A stretch of DNA of 64,000 bases from Neorhizobium galegae bv. orientalis str. HAMBI 540 (GTDB taxonomy: Bacteria; Pseudomonadota; Alphaproteobacteria; Rhizobiales; Rhizobiaceae): assembly GCF_000731315.1 (NCBI RefSeq), contig NZ_HG938354.1, positions 1,550,001 to 1,614,000 of the forward strand. The letters run 5' to 3'. The stretch's first letter is position 1; the number at the start of each line of letters is the position of its first letter. Below the pieces are notes generated by a model. That model saw nothing but the letters and a program-made list of their open reading frames with translations, was not told the origin of the DNA and did not search any database. Made by a program: the position numbers and the translations under genes. Of this stretch, positions 45,377 through 54,778 are shown piece after piece.

Positions 45377-46273
45377 ATGAGCAGACAAATGAACAACTAC
45401 GTCCTGACCGTTTCCTGCAAGACGACGCGCGGCATTGTCGCGGCGATTTCCGGCTTTCTGGCGGAAAAGGGTTGCAACATCATCGACAGTTCGCAGTTCG
45501 ATGACCTCGACACGGGCAAGTTCTTCATGCGCGTCAGCTTCCTCTCCGAAGAAGGCGCCGAGCGTCCGGCGCTGCTCGAAGGCTTCAAGCCGATCGCCGG
45601 CCGGTTCGAGATGGAATGGGAGATCTTCGATACTGATGAGCGGATGAAGGTTCTCCTGATGGTCTCCCGTTTCGGCCACTGCCTGAACGACCTCCTCTAC
45701 CGCTGGAAGATCGGCGCGCTGCCGATCGATATTGTCGGTGTCGTCTCCAACCATTTCGACTACCAGAAACAGGTCGTCAACAACGACATCCCCTTCCACC
45801 ACATCAAGGTGACGAAGGAAAACAAGCCGCAGGCCGAAGCCCAGCTTCTCGATCTGGTCGAACAGAGCGGCACGGAACTCATCGTGCTGGCCCGCTACAT
45901 GCAGGTCCTGTCCGACAGTCTGTGCCGGAAGATGTCCGGCAAGATCATCAATATCCACCACTCCTTCCTGCCGAGCTTCAAGGGCGCCAACCCTTACAAG
46001 CAGGCCTATACCCGCGGCGTAAAACTGATCGGCGCGACGGCCCATTACGTCACCGCCGATCTCGACGAAGGCCCGATCCTCGAGCAGGACACGGTGCGCA
46101 TCACCCATGCGCAGTCGGCCGACGACTATGTTTCGCTCGGCCGTGACGTTGAAAGCCAGGTCCTGGCGCGCGCCATCCACGCCCATATCCATCACCGTAC
46201 TTTCATCAACGGCAATCGTACCGTCGTCTTCCCGCCGAGCCCCGGTTCCTACGCTTCGGAGCGTATGGGCTGA
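45377..46273 (+). CDS. purU: Formyltetrahydrofolate deformylase
   Basis: 298 residues, typical of PurU. The N-terminal ACT domain (about 5-85) begins YVLTVSCKTTRGIVAAISGF; the C-terminal formyl-THF hydrolase domain has FGHCLNDLLYRWKIGALPID and the catalytic Asn-His pair in KIINIHHSFLPSFKGANPY, with the Asp in YVTADLDEGPI. It releases formate and THF from 10-formyl-THF. It is 78 bases after the MetF-like gene, on the same strand, and followed by a broken folD. Confidence 0.92.
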   Translation: MSRQMNNYVLTVSCKTTRGIVAAISGFLAEKGCNIIDSSQFDDLDTGKFFMRVSFLSEEGAERPALLEGFKPIAGRFEMEWEIFDTDERMKVLLMVSRFGHCLNDLLYRWKIGALPIDIVGVVSNHFDYQKQVVNNDIPFHHIKVTKENKPQAEAQLLDLVEQSGTELIVLARYMQVLSDSLCRKMSGKIINIHHSFLPSFKGANPYKQAYTRGVKLIGATAHYVTADLDEGPILEQDTVRITHAQSADDYVSLGRDVESQVLARAIHAHIHHRTFINGNRTVVFPPSPGSYASERMG

Positions 46274-46365
46274 TAGTGGCAGCCGTGATCGAGGGGAAAG
46301 AAGCGCAAACGTACCTATGTCAATTCAAAGGGCAATGTGGCGAAACAGTGCAGCTTCAACGCGAT

Positions 46366-46701
46366 CCAGCACGCCCTTCCCGAGTCAACAAGCCACAAGG
46401 TGCTTAAAAAACTGGTGGCCCGGAAAAGGATGTCGATGGCCTGCATGTCGTCAACGCCGGCAAGATCGCGACGGCTGGCTCGTCCACCGGCCTCGTTTTC
46501 CTGCTCTCCAGGAGGTCCATGCTGCGGGTCAAGTGAATAAATGGCGAGGATCTCTCGGCCTCAATGCGGGCGTCATCGGCCGCTTCAACCTTTTCGGCAA
46601 GCCGAGGAGCCGGCAGCAGCATTGCCGGCAATGCGACCGTCACCATGGCGCATTCGAAGACCAAGGACCTCGCCGCGGTCACCGCAACGCTGAGTCGGTG
46701 A
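46366..46701 (+). pseudogene. folD: folD remnant (methylene-THF dehydrogenase/cyclohydrolase), frameshifted
   Basis: No intact frame, but three pieces in different frames match FolD in order: LPESTSHKVLKKL (about 46377-46415), then PEKDVDGLHVVNAGKIATAG (46419-46478), then VIGRFNLFGKP (46574-46606) and IAGNATVTMAHSKTKDLAAV (about 46620-46680). The N-terminal third with the catalytic Lys and the C-terminal end are missing. It follows purU and would have supplied the middle step of a methylene-THF to formate path; the housekeeping FolD elsewhere could substitute. Confidence 0.75.
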
Positions 46702-46818
46702 GATCGAGGAGCCCCCCACGCCTTGAGCCAATCTGAACCCTCGACCCCTAAAGCTCACTTCTCAAGCGGCTGAAAAAGTAGCCCTGCTGCATAGGTGCCA
46801 TCATTGATGGATTCACGA

Positions 46819-47184
46819 TCAGCCGGCCGGTGACTTTTTCGGCCGGCCTGCAACCGTCTCGACAGAATAGGCAGAGGTAGCCGCTGGTACCTGCCTCTCA
46901 TTCGAATGTGCGGACCAAGCTTGTCGCGCATGCGCCGTAGGCTCGACAGGAACAATCTTGCCGACGTAGCGCTCCGGTATGGCACCGGTCTCCAGCAGCT
47001 GTCGGTCTGCGAAACGGGTTGCCAACAGCTGGACGCCCGTAAATTTTCCCGGGACCGTCCCCACGGGTACGGTCAAACCCGGTAGCCCGATCGTCGGGCT
47101 ACCCATGTAGGGTGCGTCAACTCTGTAGAACCATTCCATGTCCGGATTGTCGGAGACATCCAGATCACCGACCATAGGCTTCAC
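46819..47184 (-). pseudogene. Amidase C-terminal fragment
   Basis: The minus-strand frame gives MEWFYRVDAPYMGSPTIGLP followed by GLTVPVGTVPGKFTGVQLLA and RFADRQLLETGAIPERYVGK, which is the C-terminal part of amidase-signature enzymes. The catalytic Ser-Ser-Lys core is not present; upstream bases do not continue the family in any frame I could follow. The last 50 residues look like run-on sequence. I take it as the leftover of a deleted or degraded amidase gene. Confidence 0.55.
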
Positions 47185-47506
47185 ACAAATGACCGCGGTC
47201 AGAAGGAGCGGCCGGCGTTCGAAGAACAGCTGCCATTTTCTCAGCAGACGGGAACGTGGTCAGGAAGGTCGTCTGCGACGATGATTTGTTGCGGGAATTG
47301 GTGATGCCTGTAGCCGATGGGCGAATTCTCATCCCACCATATCCATGTCCCACTGCCATTGAGCCAATATGATTCGCGACCTCTTGTGGGCCGGTTGACT
47401 TACCAACCAGAAGGACTACTTTTTTAGTAATCGCAACATATCCGCGCGCGAGGATGGCGGTGGATGATGGAGCGATTGGGCAACCTTGAGGAGGATGAGG
47501 TTTGCC
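47185..47506. other. Intergenic region upstream of the oxidase cluster
   Basis: About 320 bases between the amidase remnant and the cytochrome c gene. A minus-strand frame passes through but shows no family resemblance. The AT-rich stretch around 47400-47445 is the probable promoter area of the cytochrome/oxidase operon. Confidence 0.4.
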
Positions 47507-47896
47507 ATGACCCATCGTGTTATTCTGTTGATCGGCGCGTCCATCGTCGCCGTTTCGTCGTTTGATGCCGCAGCTCAGGAAGGTGATGCGACGGCCGGCG
47601 CCACCGTTTTCAAGAAATGCGCGACCTGTCATATCGTCGATTCCGATACGAACAAGGTCGGCCCGTCACTGAACAAGCTGTTTGGCCGAAAGGCCGGAAC
47701 GCATCCCAATTTCGCCTATTCGACCGGGATGAAAGAGGCCGGAGACGGCGGCCTCGTCTGGGACGAGGCGACGCTGCGTGACTATCTGCACAATCCAAAA
47801 GCGAAGGTGAAGGGCACCAAGATGGCCTTCGTCGGCCTGAAGGACGAGCAGGAGATCACCAATCTCATCGCCTATCTCAAGCAATATTCCCAGTAA
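47507..47896 (+). CDS. Class I cytochrome c
   Basis: 129 residues from ATG 47507 with GAGG upstream (TTG 47486 and ATG 47495 are in frame but overlap that site). The signal peptide is MTHRVILLIGASIVAVSSFD, cleavage near AAAQ. The heme is bound by CATCH (38-42) and the sixth ligand is Met106 in GTKMAFVG. It is a soluble periplasmic c2/c550-like electron carrier, encoded 130 bases before the oxidase genes, and is the likely electron donor to that oxidase. Confidence 0.9.
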   Translation: MTHRVILLIGASIVAVSSFDAAAQEGDATAGATVFKKCATCHIVDSDTNKVGPSLNKLFGRKAGTHPNFAYSTGMKEAGDGGLVWDEATLRDYLHNPKAKVKGTKMAFVGLKDEQEITNLIAYLKQYSQ

Positions 47897-48026
47897 CAGG
47901 CCGAGAGACCACCGGCTGGACATGCCTAAATTGCAGTAATTGCCCATCTTTTCCATTCGTGCGATAATAACCCGGTATTTTTGCGGAATGCGGTTTCACG
48001 GTCGACCTGCTCAGGGAGGGGCGGAA

Positions 48027-48848
48027 ATGGCTGTTGTGCTGATTCTCGTTTTGATTGTTGTCGGCTCCGTGCTGTTCCATGTGCTGAGCCCGTGGTGGTG
48101 GACGCCGATCGCCTCCAACTGGACCTATATCGACAGCACGCTCGTCATCACCTTCTGGATCACCGGCATCGTCTTCGTGGCTGTGGTTTTGTTCATGGCC
48201 TATTGCGTCTTTCGCTTCCGGCACAAGCCAGGCAATCAGGCTGCCTACGAGCCTGAAAACCGCAGGCTGGAATGGCTGCTGGCATCGGGAACGGCAGTCG
48301 GCGTCGCGGCGATGCTGGCGCCCGGCCTGGTGGTGTGGAACCAGTTCATCACGGTGCCCGACGATGCCGTGCCGGTCGAGGTCGTCAGCCAGCAGTGGCT
48401 GTGGAACTTCCGCCTGCCGGGCGCGGACGGAAAGCTCGGCCGCGCCGAGACGCGCGACGTCAGCGCCGACAATCCGCTCGGCCTGAACAAGAACGACGCA
48501 AGCGGCCTCGACGACGTGATCATCGAGGGCGGCGAGCTGCATCTGCCGGTCGGCAAGCCGGTGCGCATATTGCTGCGCTCGGTCGATGTTCTCCACGATT
48601 TCTACGTGCCGGAATTCCGCGCCAAGATGGACATGATCCCCGGCATGATCACCTATTTCTGGTTCACGCCGACGCGCACGGGAAGCTTCGAGATCCTCTG
48701 CGCCGAACTCTGCGGCGTCGGCCACCCGCAAATGCGCGGCACCGTCGTCGTCGACGAGGATGCGGACTACCAGACCTGGCTCGGGCAGCAGCAGACATTC
48801 ACCCAGCTTACGGCGTCATCGGGAGAGCCGCCGCGGCCGGCAAACTGA
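48027..48848 (+). CDS. coxM: Alternative cytochrome c oxidase subunit II
   Basis: 273 residues from ATG 48027 with GGGAGG upstream. Two N-terminal membrane helices precede a cupredoxin domain with the full CuA site: His190, Cys225, Glu227, Cys229, His233 and Met236 (ILCAELCGVGHPQM). It accepts electrons from cytochrome c. Subunit order II-I-III-III-IV and the sequence style match the rhizobial coxMNOP alternative oxidase. The symbol rests on that layout. Confidence 0.88.
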   Translation: MAVVLILVLIVVGSVLFHVLSPWWWTPIASNWTYIDSTLVITFWITGIVFVAVVLFMAYCVFRFRHKPGNQAAYEPENRRLEWLLASGTAVGVAAMLAPGLVVWNQFITVPDDAVPVEVVSQQWLWNFRLPGADGKLGRAETRDVSADNPLGLNKNDASGLDDVIIEGGELHLPVGKPVRILLRSVDVLHDFYVPEFRAKMDMIPGMITYFWFTPTRTGSFEILCAELCGVGHPQMRGTVVVDEDADYQTWLGQQQTFTQLTASSGEPPRPAN

Positions 48849-48897
48849 CCCGGCGGAGCGGTCGGAAGCCGCTTCGGAAGGAAAGGGAAGAGAGATC

Positions 48898-50676
48898 ATG
48901 GTCGAGATTCCATCCGGAAGTGCAGGCGCCATCCCCTCCGCCGAAGTCGAGGATGTCGAGCTTTATCATCCGAGCAGCTGGTGGACGAAATATGTGTTCA
49001 GCCAGGATGCCAAGATCATCGCCGTGCAATATTCGATGACTGCCATCTCGATCGGCCTTGTCGCGCTGGTGCTCTCCTGGCTGATGCGGCTGCAGCTTGC
49101 CTTTCCCGGCTATTTCGCCTTCATCGATGCCGATCACTATTATCAGTTCATCACCATGCACGGCATGATCATGGTGATCTATCTCCTGACAGCGCTCTTC
49201 CTCGGCGGCTTCGGCAATTACCTCATTCCGCTGATGGTCGGCGCCCGCGACATGGTGTTTCCCTACGCCAACATGCTGAGCTACTGGATCTACCTGCTCG
49301 CGGTGCTGATCCTCGTCGCAGGCTTTTTCGCCCCCGGCGGCCCGACAGGAGCCGGCTGGACGCTTTATCCGCCGCAATCGGTTCTTTCCGGCACCCCCGG
49401 CGGCAAGGACTGGGGCATCCTCCTCATGCTCTCGTCGCTGATCGTCTTCATCATCGGCTTCACCATGGGCGGGCTGAACTATGTGGTGACGGTGCTGCAG
49501 GGGCGCGCGCGCGGCATGACACTGATGCGCATGCCGCTCACCGTCTGGGGCATCTTCACCGCCACCGTGATGGCGCTGCTTGCCTTTCCTGCACTCTTTG
49601 TCGCCTGCGTCATGATGCTGTTCGACCGCGTGCTCGGCACCAGCTTCTTCATGCCCGCCATCGTCGAGATGGGCACGCAACTGCAGCACGGCGGCGGCAG
49701 CCCGATCCTGTTCCAGCACCTGTTCTGGTTCTTCGGCCATCCGGAGGTGTATATCGTTGCGCTACCGGCCTTCGGCATCGTTTCGGACCTGATCAGCACG
49801 CATGCGCGCAAGAACATCTTCGGCTATCGCATGATGGTCTGGGCGATCGTCATCATCGGCGCTCTCAGCTTCGTCGTCTGGGCGCACCACATGTATGTCA
49901 GCGGCATGAACCCGGCCTTCGGCTTCTTCTTCGCCACCACGACGCTGATCATCGCCGTGCCGACGGCGATCAAGGTCTATAACTGGGTGCTGACGCTCTG
50001 GCGCGGCGACATCCACCTGACGCTGCCGATGCTCTTTGCGCTGGCCTTCATCGTCACCTTCGTCAATGGCGGGCTGACCGGCCTCTTCCTCGGCAATGTC
50101 GTCGTCGACGTGCCGCTGTCGGACACGATGTTCGTTGTCGCGCATTTCCACATGGTCATGGGGGTGGCGCCGATCCTCGTCATCTTCGGGGCGATCTATC
50201 ACTGGTATCCGAAGGTGACGGGACGCATGCTGAACGATGTGCTCGGCCATATCCACTTCTGGATCACCTTCCTCGGCGCCTATGCGATCTTCTTTCCGAT
50301 GCATTACCTCGGCCTGCTCGGTGTGCCGCGCCGCTACTTCGAGATGGGAGAGACAGCCTTCGTTCCGCCTTCGGCCCATACGCTGAACATCTTCATCACC
50401 GTCATGGCGCTGATCGTCGGGGCCGGACAGATGGTCTTTCTGTTCAATCTCGTCTGGAGCCTTTTCCGGGGGAGAGAGGCCGGCGGCAATCCATGGCGGG
50501 CGACGACGCTCGAATGGCAGACGCCGCAGACCCCGCCCGCCCATGGCAACTGGGGCAAGGACCTGCCCGTCGTCTACCGCTGGGCCTATGACTACAGCGT
50601 GCCGGGAGCGGCCGAGGATTTCATTCCGCAGAATGTTCCGGCAAGCGATGGCGTCACTCGGGAGGTTCCCGCATGA
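48898..50676 (+). CDS. coxN: Alternative cytochrome c oxidase subunit I
   Basis: 592 residues from ATG 48898 (upstream frame rejected; AGGAAAGGGAAGAGAG ahead). Twelve membrane helices. The heme-copper ligands are visible: His88 for low-spin heme (TMHGM), HPEVY at 281-285 with the His-Tyr crosslink pair, His330-His331 for CuB, and the two late His of AHFHMVMG. The YVTVLQG/NP residues of the proton channels are of the A-type. Catalyses oxygen reduction with proton pumping. Confidence 0.92.
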   Translation: MVEIPSGSAGAIPSAEVEDVELYHPSSWWTKYVFSQDAKIIAVQYSMTAISIGLVALVLSWLMRLQLAFPGYFAFIDADHYYQFITMHGMIMVIYLLTALFLGGFGNYLIPLMVGARDMVFPYANMLSYWIYLLAVLILVAGFFAPGGPTGAGWTLYPPQSVLSGTPGGKDWGILLMLSSLIVFIIGFTMGGLNYVVTVLQGRARGMTLMRMPLTVWGIFTATVMALLAFPALFVACVMMLFDRVLGTSFFMPAIVEMGTQLQHGGGSPILFQHLFWFFGHPEVYIVALPAFGIVSDLISTHARKNIFGYRMMVWAIVIIGALSFVVWAHHMYVSGMNPAFGFFFATTTLIIAVPTAIKVYNWVLTLWRGDIHLTLPMLFALAFIVTFVNGGLTGLFLGNVVVDVPLSDTMFVVAHFHMVMGVAPILVIFGAIYHWYPKVTGRMLNDVLGHIHFWITFLGAYAIFFPMHYLGLLGVPRRYFEMGETAFVPPSAHTLNIFITVMALIVGAGQMVFLFNLVWSLFRGREAGGNPWRATTLEWQTPQTPPAHGNWGKDLPVVYRWAYDYSVPGAAEDFIPQNVPASDGVTREVPA

Positions 50677-51386
50677 ACGTCATCCTGATCTTCCTTGCCG
50701 CGATTGCCGCCATCATCATCTGGTGGCTTTCCGGGCAGCGGCTGACCTCGAAGCCCTGGCTGGAAACCGGTTCGGTGCAACTGCCGGATCATATCGGCGC
50801 AGAGCGGCTACAGCCGCCAGCGGTGAAGATCGGCCTCTTCGTGTTTCTCGGCGTCGTCGGCGCCGTCTTCAGCCTTGCCGTCAGCGCCTATTTCATGCGC
50901 ATGGCGTCGGCCGACTGGTGGGGCATGCCGGTTCCGCGCCTCCTCTGGGTGAACACCGCAGCACTCGCATTGAGCAGCGCGGCGCTGCAATGGGCGAGAC
51001 GAGAAGCGGGACACGGCCGCATGGAAAGCCTGCGGCCGGCGCTTACCGCCGCATTTGCCCTTGCCCTCTTCTTTCTCGTTGGACAGGTCCAGGCATGGCG
51101 GGAACTGGTGTCAGCCGGCTACGTACTGGCCGACAATCCCGCCAACAGCTTCTTCTACATGCTGACCGGCCTGCACGGGCTGCATATCCTCGGTGGGCTC
51201 GCCGTGCTCGCGCACACGACGGTCAGGGCATTTTCAACCGACGTTGCGCCGGAGAGACTGCGCCTCAGCGTCGATCTCTCCGCCATCTATTCGCATTTCA
51301 TGCTCGCCGTCTGGCTGTTGCTCTTCGCGCTGTTTGCCGGGTGGGCAAATGATTTCGTCGATCTCTGCCGCACATTGCTGACCTAG
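50673..51386 (+). CDS. coxO: Cytochrome c oxidase subunit III-like protein
   Basis: 237 residues; start overlaps the subunit I stop by four bases (ATGA). Seven predicted membrane helices and the subunit III motif region FFYMLTGLHGLHILGGLAVL. It is one of two subunit III-like genes in the operon, as in coxO/coxP of Bradyrhizobium. Confidence 0.88.
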   Translation: MNVILIFLAAIAAIIIWWLSGQRLTSKPWLETGSVQLPDHIGAERLQPPAVKIGLFVFLGVVGAVFSLAVSAYFMRMASADWWGMPVPRLLWVNTAALALSSAALQWARREAGHGRMESLRPALTAAFALALFFLVGQVQAWRELVSAGYVLADNPANSFFYMLTGLHGLHILGGLAVLAHTTVRAFSTDVAPERLRLSVDLSAIYSHFMLAVWLLLFALFAGWANDFVDLCRTLLT

Positions 51387-51409
51387 GGGCCGAACCAGGA
51401 GATTCGCAG

Positions 51410-52129
51410 ATGGCACAGACTATCGGGACACATGGCGAGCCGGACCTCAGGCCGGCGGGCCTGCGCGGTGTCGCCGCCGATTTCGCGTCGGATCAGCGCG
51501 CCTTCAAGACCGCCTCCTGGGGCAAGGCGATGATGTGGATCTTTCTCTTGAGCGACACCTTCGTCTTCGGCTGTTTCCTGATCGCCTATATGACCGCCCG
51601 CATGTCGACGCCCGTCGCATGGCCCAATCCGAGCGAGGTCTTCGCGCTGCATATCGGGGGCCAGGACGTGCCGCTGATCCTGATTGCGATCATGACCTTC
51701 GTGCTGATCTCGAGCAGCGGCACCATGGCAATGGCAGTCAATTTCGGCTATCGCCGCGACCGCCGCACGACCGCGATCCTGATGCTGCTGACGGCGCTTC
51801 TCGGCGCATGCTTCGTCGGCATGCAGGCCTTCGAGTGGACGAAGCTGATCACCGAAGGCGTGCGCCCCTGGGAAAACCCCTGGGGGGCGGCACAGTTCGG
51901 ATCGACCTTCTTCATGATCACCGGCTTTCACGGCACCCATGTCACGATCGGCGTCATCTTTCTCCTCATCGTCGCCCGCAAGGTCTGGCGGGGCGATTTC
52001 GACCAGGAACGGCGCGGCTTCTTCACCAGCCGGAGAGGTCGCTACGAGGCTGTCGAGATCATGGGCCTCTACTGGCACTTCGTCGATCTGGTCTGGGTTT
52101 TCATCTTCGCATTCTTCTATCTGTGGTGA
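51410..52129 (+). CDS. coxP: Cytochrome c oxidase subunit III-like protein
   Basis: 239 residues. Five to seven helices with AMMWIFLLSDTFVFGCFLIA, FFMITGFHGTHVTIGVIFLL and the terminal YWHFVDLVWVFIFAFFYLW that marks subunit III. It follows the first subunit III gene by 23 bases. The pair may represent two halves or alternative partners; both are full-length. Confidence 0.88.
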   Translation: MAQTIGTHGEPDLRPAGLRGVAADFASDQRAFKTASWGKAMMWIFLLSDTFVFGCFLIAYMTARMSTPVAWPNPSEVFALHIGGQDVPLILIAIMTFVLISSSGTMAMAVNFGYRRDRRTTAILMLLTALLGACFVGMQAFEWTKLITEGVRPWENPWGAAQFGSTFFMITGFHGTHVTIGVIFLLIVARKVWRGDFDQERRGFFTSRRGRYEAVEIMGLYWHFVDLVWVFIFAFFYLW

Positions 52130-52136
52130 GGTCGTC

Positions 52137-52499
52137 ATGAACGAGACAGCGGCGCATGCACACATCCAATCGGGAGAACGGCTCCAAACCGGGCAGCAGC
52201 ATCCGATCCGGCTCTACCTCCTCGTCTGGGGCATGCTCTTCGTGCTCAGCGCCTTTTCCTACATGGTCGATTATCTCGGCATTCAGAGCTATCTCAGATG
52301 GACGCTGATCCTGCTGTTCATGATGCTGAAGGCCGGGCTGATCGTTGCCGTCTTCATGCACATGGCCTGGGAACGGCTGGCGCTCGTTTACGCCATCCTG
52401 CTGCCGCCGCTGCTGGTGCTGGTTTTCGTCGCGCTGATGGTATCGGAAGCGGACTATACGATCTTCACCCGCCTCGCCTTCTTCGGCACTGGTCCCTGA
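52137..52499 (+). CDS. Cytochrome c oxidase subunit IV-like membrane protein
   Basis: 120 residues from ATG 52137, seven bases after the second subunit III gene. Three hydrophobic helices (LYLLVWGMLFVLSAFSYMVD; WTLILLFMMLKAGLIVAVFM; LLPPLLVLVFVALMV) and the FMHMAWERLAL segment fit the prokaryotic subunit IV family (CyoD/COX4-pro). Last gene of the oxidase operon. Confidence 0.85.
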   Translation: MNETAAHAHIQSGERLQTGQQHPIRLYLLVWGMLFVLSAFSYMVDYLGIQSYLRWTLILLFMMLKAGLIVAVFMHMAWERLALVYAILLPPLLVLVFVALMVSEADYTIFTRLAFFGTGP

Positions 52500-52527
52500 C
52501 GGGCAGTGCCGAAGCCGGTTTTCCGAC

Positions 52528-53352
52528 TTACCGACCGCTGCTGCTCCCCAAGCCGGATTCCGGTTCAACGACCTTGCGATACAGATGCCAGGTCGCGTGG
52601 CCAAGCACGGGGATCACGATTGCCAGACCGGCAAAGAACATCGCAAAACCGACGACCAGAAGCACCGCCACGATGAGACCCCAGAGGATGAATTCCATGG
52701 GATTGACCGCGAAGGCTTTCATCGAGGTATAGACCGCTGTCGCCGCACCGGTGTCACGATCAAGAAGCAGCGGAAATGCAACGACTGTGGTGCAAAGCAC
52801 GGCCAGAGCGAAGAGGAAGCCGACGGCATTGCCGTAGAGGATCAGTTGCCAACCCCTGCTCGTCGCGAACACCTCGTTGACGAAAATCATCAGCGATTCC
52901 GGCCGTCCCGGCCCGAACAGGCTGACATAGAGCGACTGCGCCGTCAGAAGCCACAGGATAAAAATCACCGCCAGCATAAGACCGATGGCAAGGATTGCCG
53001 GGACCGCCGGGGAATGCCTGATTTCGAGCGCATGCTGCCAGGAGGTGTCAAGGCCAAGCTCCCGCCGGCGACTGATTTCATAAAGCCCCAGCGCCGCTAT
53101 CGGACCGATCAGGGCAAAGCCTGACATGAGCGGAAACAGCAGCGGCAGCGCATTGGCACCGGATGTCCAATACGCGAGGACCACGCCGGCCATAGGGTAG
53201 ATCAGGCAGAGAAAGACGTAGTGCGACGGCTTGGTCCAGAAATCATCCAACCCCTGACGCAGCGAGGTGAAGACATCTGCTACATTGATGCGCCGCACGG
53301 TGGGATAGGCCACCTTCCTGGCGCCTCCCCCGATCACGTGAAAATGTGCCAT
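52528..53352 (-). CDS. DUF2189 integral membrane protein
   Basis: 274 residues with six predicted membrane helices. The N-terminal VRRINVADVFTSLRQGLDDF and the ALGLYEISRRRELG block are characteristic of DUF2189 proteins, which are often found near terminal oxidases. The function is unknown; a role in oxidase assembly or membrane stress is only a guess from location. It converges on the oxidase operon with a 28-base gap. Confidence 0.85.
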   Translation of the reverse strand: MAHFHVIGGGARKVAYPTVRRINVADVFTSLRQGLDDFWTKPSHYVFLCLIYPMAGVVLAYWTSGANALPLLFPLMSGFALIGPIAALGLYEISRRRELGLDTSWQHALEIRHSPAVPAILAIGLMLAVIFILWLLTAQSLYVSLFGPGRPESLMIFVNEVFATSRGWQLILYGNAVGFLFALAVLCTTVVAFPLLLDRDTGAATAVYTSMKAFAVNPMEFILWGLIVAVLLVVGFAMFFAGLAIVIPVLGHATWHLYRKVVEPESGLGSSSGR

Positions 53353-53658
53353 AACAATTCCTCTCCATTCTTGTCACAGACAACAACGACCACAACGGAT
53401 ACCCGCGTGAGGAACGGCGCCTTAGGACTGAACCTGCACGCGTGAAGATTATACGCCCCCGGTTGACACTTGACCAGCGGCGCACCCTACGGCGCAGAAT
53501 TGCTGCGCATCTACGCGTCGTCACATAAACCATATGTCAGTGAGTGGGGCATGGAATTGTCACGTTATCGAGCAGCGATCGAACTATGCCGCTGCTGTCT
53601 GAGATCGGGCAACGCGCCCGTCACGACTTTCCAATGCGCCATGGCGCGGATGCGATGA
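53353..53658. other. Intergenic region, start of accessory island
   Basis: About 300 bases upstream of the DUF2189 gene. The first part is its promoter. No tRNA or direct repeat that could mark an integration site was found by eye. No gene is supported. Confidence 0.4.
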
Positions 53659-54661
53659 ATGTCAGTGGCGAGAGACGAGCGTCTGTGCAGTGGCATGACG
53701 AAGAGATTACGAGGCGCCAAGAAAATCAAGATGGAACGCCGCAGACCTCCGGCACCGGAGGAGATCGAATTCGCTGCGCGCGACTGGAACGGTGCCTGCG
53801 ATGCCTTTCATCGGCATGCAGCCAATCGCTCGAAGGAAATCCAGCGGGTCATGCGCGTCCATCGCGATCCGTTTGAACCGATCATGTGCATTCTCGAATG
53901 CAGACAGCCCCCTCGCCGAATATCGCAAGATCACCGACGAAATCCTGAAGCGCATACCAGATGAGGACCGCTATCCCGGCCGGCGGCCGAAGTCGTTCGC
54001 TCATTCCTATTGCTACGCCTTGGTCTGCATCTCGGGCTCCGACAAAAGAATCTTCGCCAATTGCGCGTCTGCCCACGCGGGCATTTTCCAACGTCAGAAT
54101 GCCGGCTGGAGGACATGAAATGCGGTGAGCTGCGCTGGAGCGATTGCGAGCGCGGATGGGAGGTGCTCATCCCGTCAGTCGTGTTCAAGAATTCCGGCTC
54201 ATCGTTTTTCGGCCAGAAGCCATTCAGGTTGATCCTTCCAGACCTGTTCAATCTCTATAAATATCTCGAGGCCGATATCGACAAACACCGCGGCGTGTTG
54301 CTCGGCGGTGCCAAGGATCCCAGTGCGCTGTTCGTCAAGACGGTGAAATCGACCAGCATCGATGCGGCTTACGACTCGACGAAATTCTACGAGGCTTGGC
54401 GGACTGTGATCCAACGATACGGGATCTACAATCTCTATACCGGCCGTGGCGTCATCAAAGGCTTGCTGCCGCATGGGCCACATAACCTGAGGGATATTCT
54501 CGCAACCCACATTCTTAAGCAGACCGGCTCCTATGAACAGGGCGAGCTACGCCATCCAGCATACGCCGGATGTCGTGCAACAGCACTACGGTCGCTTCCT
54601 ACCGCAGGATAAAGCGGCATTGGCGGCTAAAATGCTCAACCAAGTCTGGGAGGCTGCATAA
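53659..54661 (+). pseudogene. Tyrosine recombinase/phage integrase, broken by three frameshifts
   Basis: Four pieces in alternating frames make one recombinase: a front part (PPAPEEIEFAARDWNGACDA; RSKEIQRVMRVHRDPF), then SPLAEYRKITDEILKRIPDE from about 53900, then LLRLGLHLGLRQKNLRQL from about 54010 carrying the first catalytic Arg, the HxxR box in HGPHNLRDILATHIL (about 54475-54518), and finally DVVQQHYGRFLPQDKAAL with the catalytic Tyr, stop at 54659-54661. The last shift is near 54543. A live enzyme would need all of these in frame. It marks a decayed mobile island next to the NTase gene. Confidence 0.7.
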
Positions 54662-54778
54662 CCAGTCGCATCGACTGTTGATCTCTGGCTTAGATGAGGA
54701 TGTTGGAAATGGGAGCGTCGGCAATGCGACGATGCCGATCAAACGGTATCAACTCCCTTTCCCTTTCACCTGACATCA

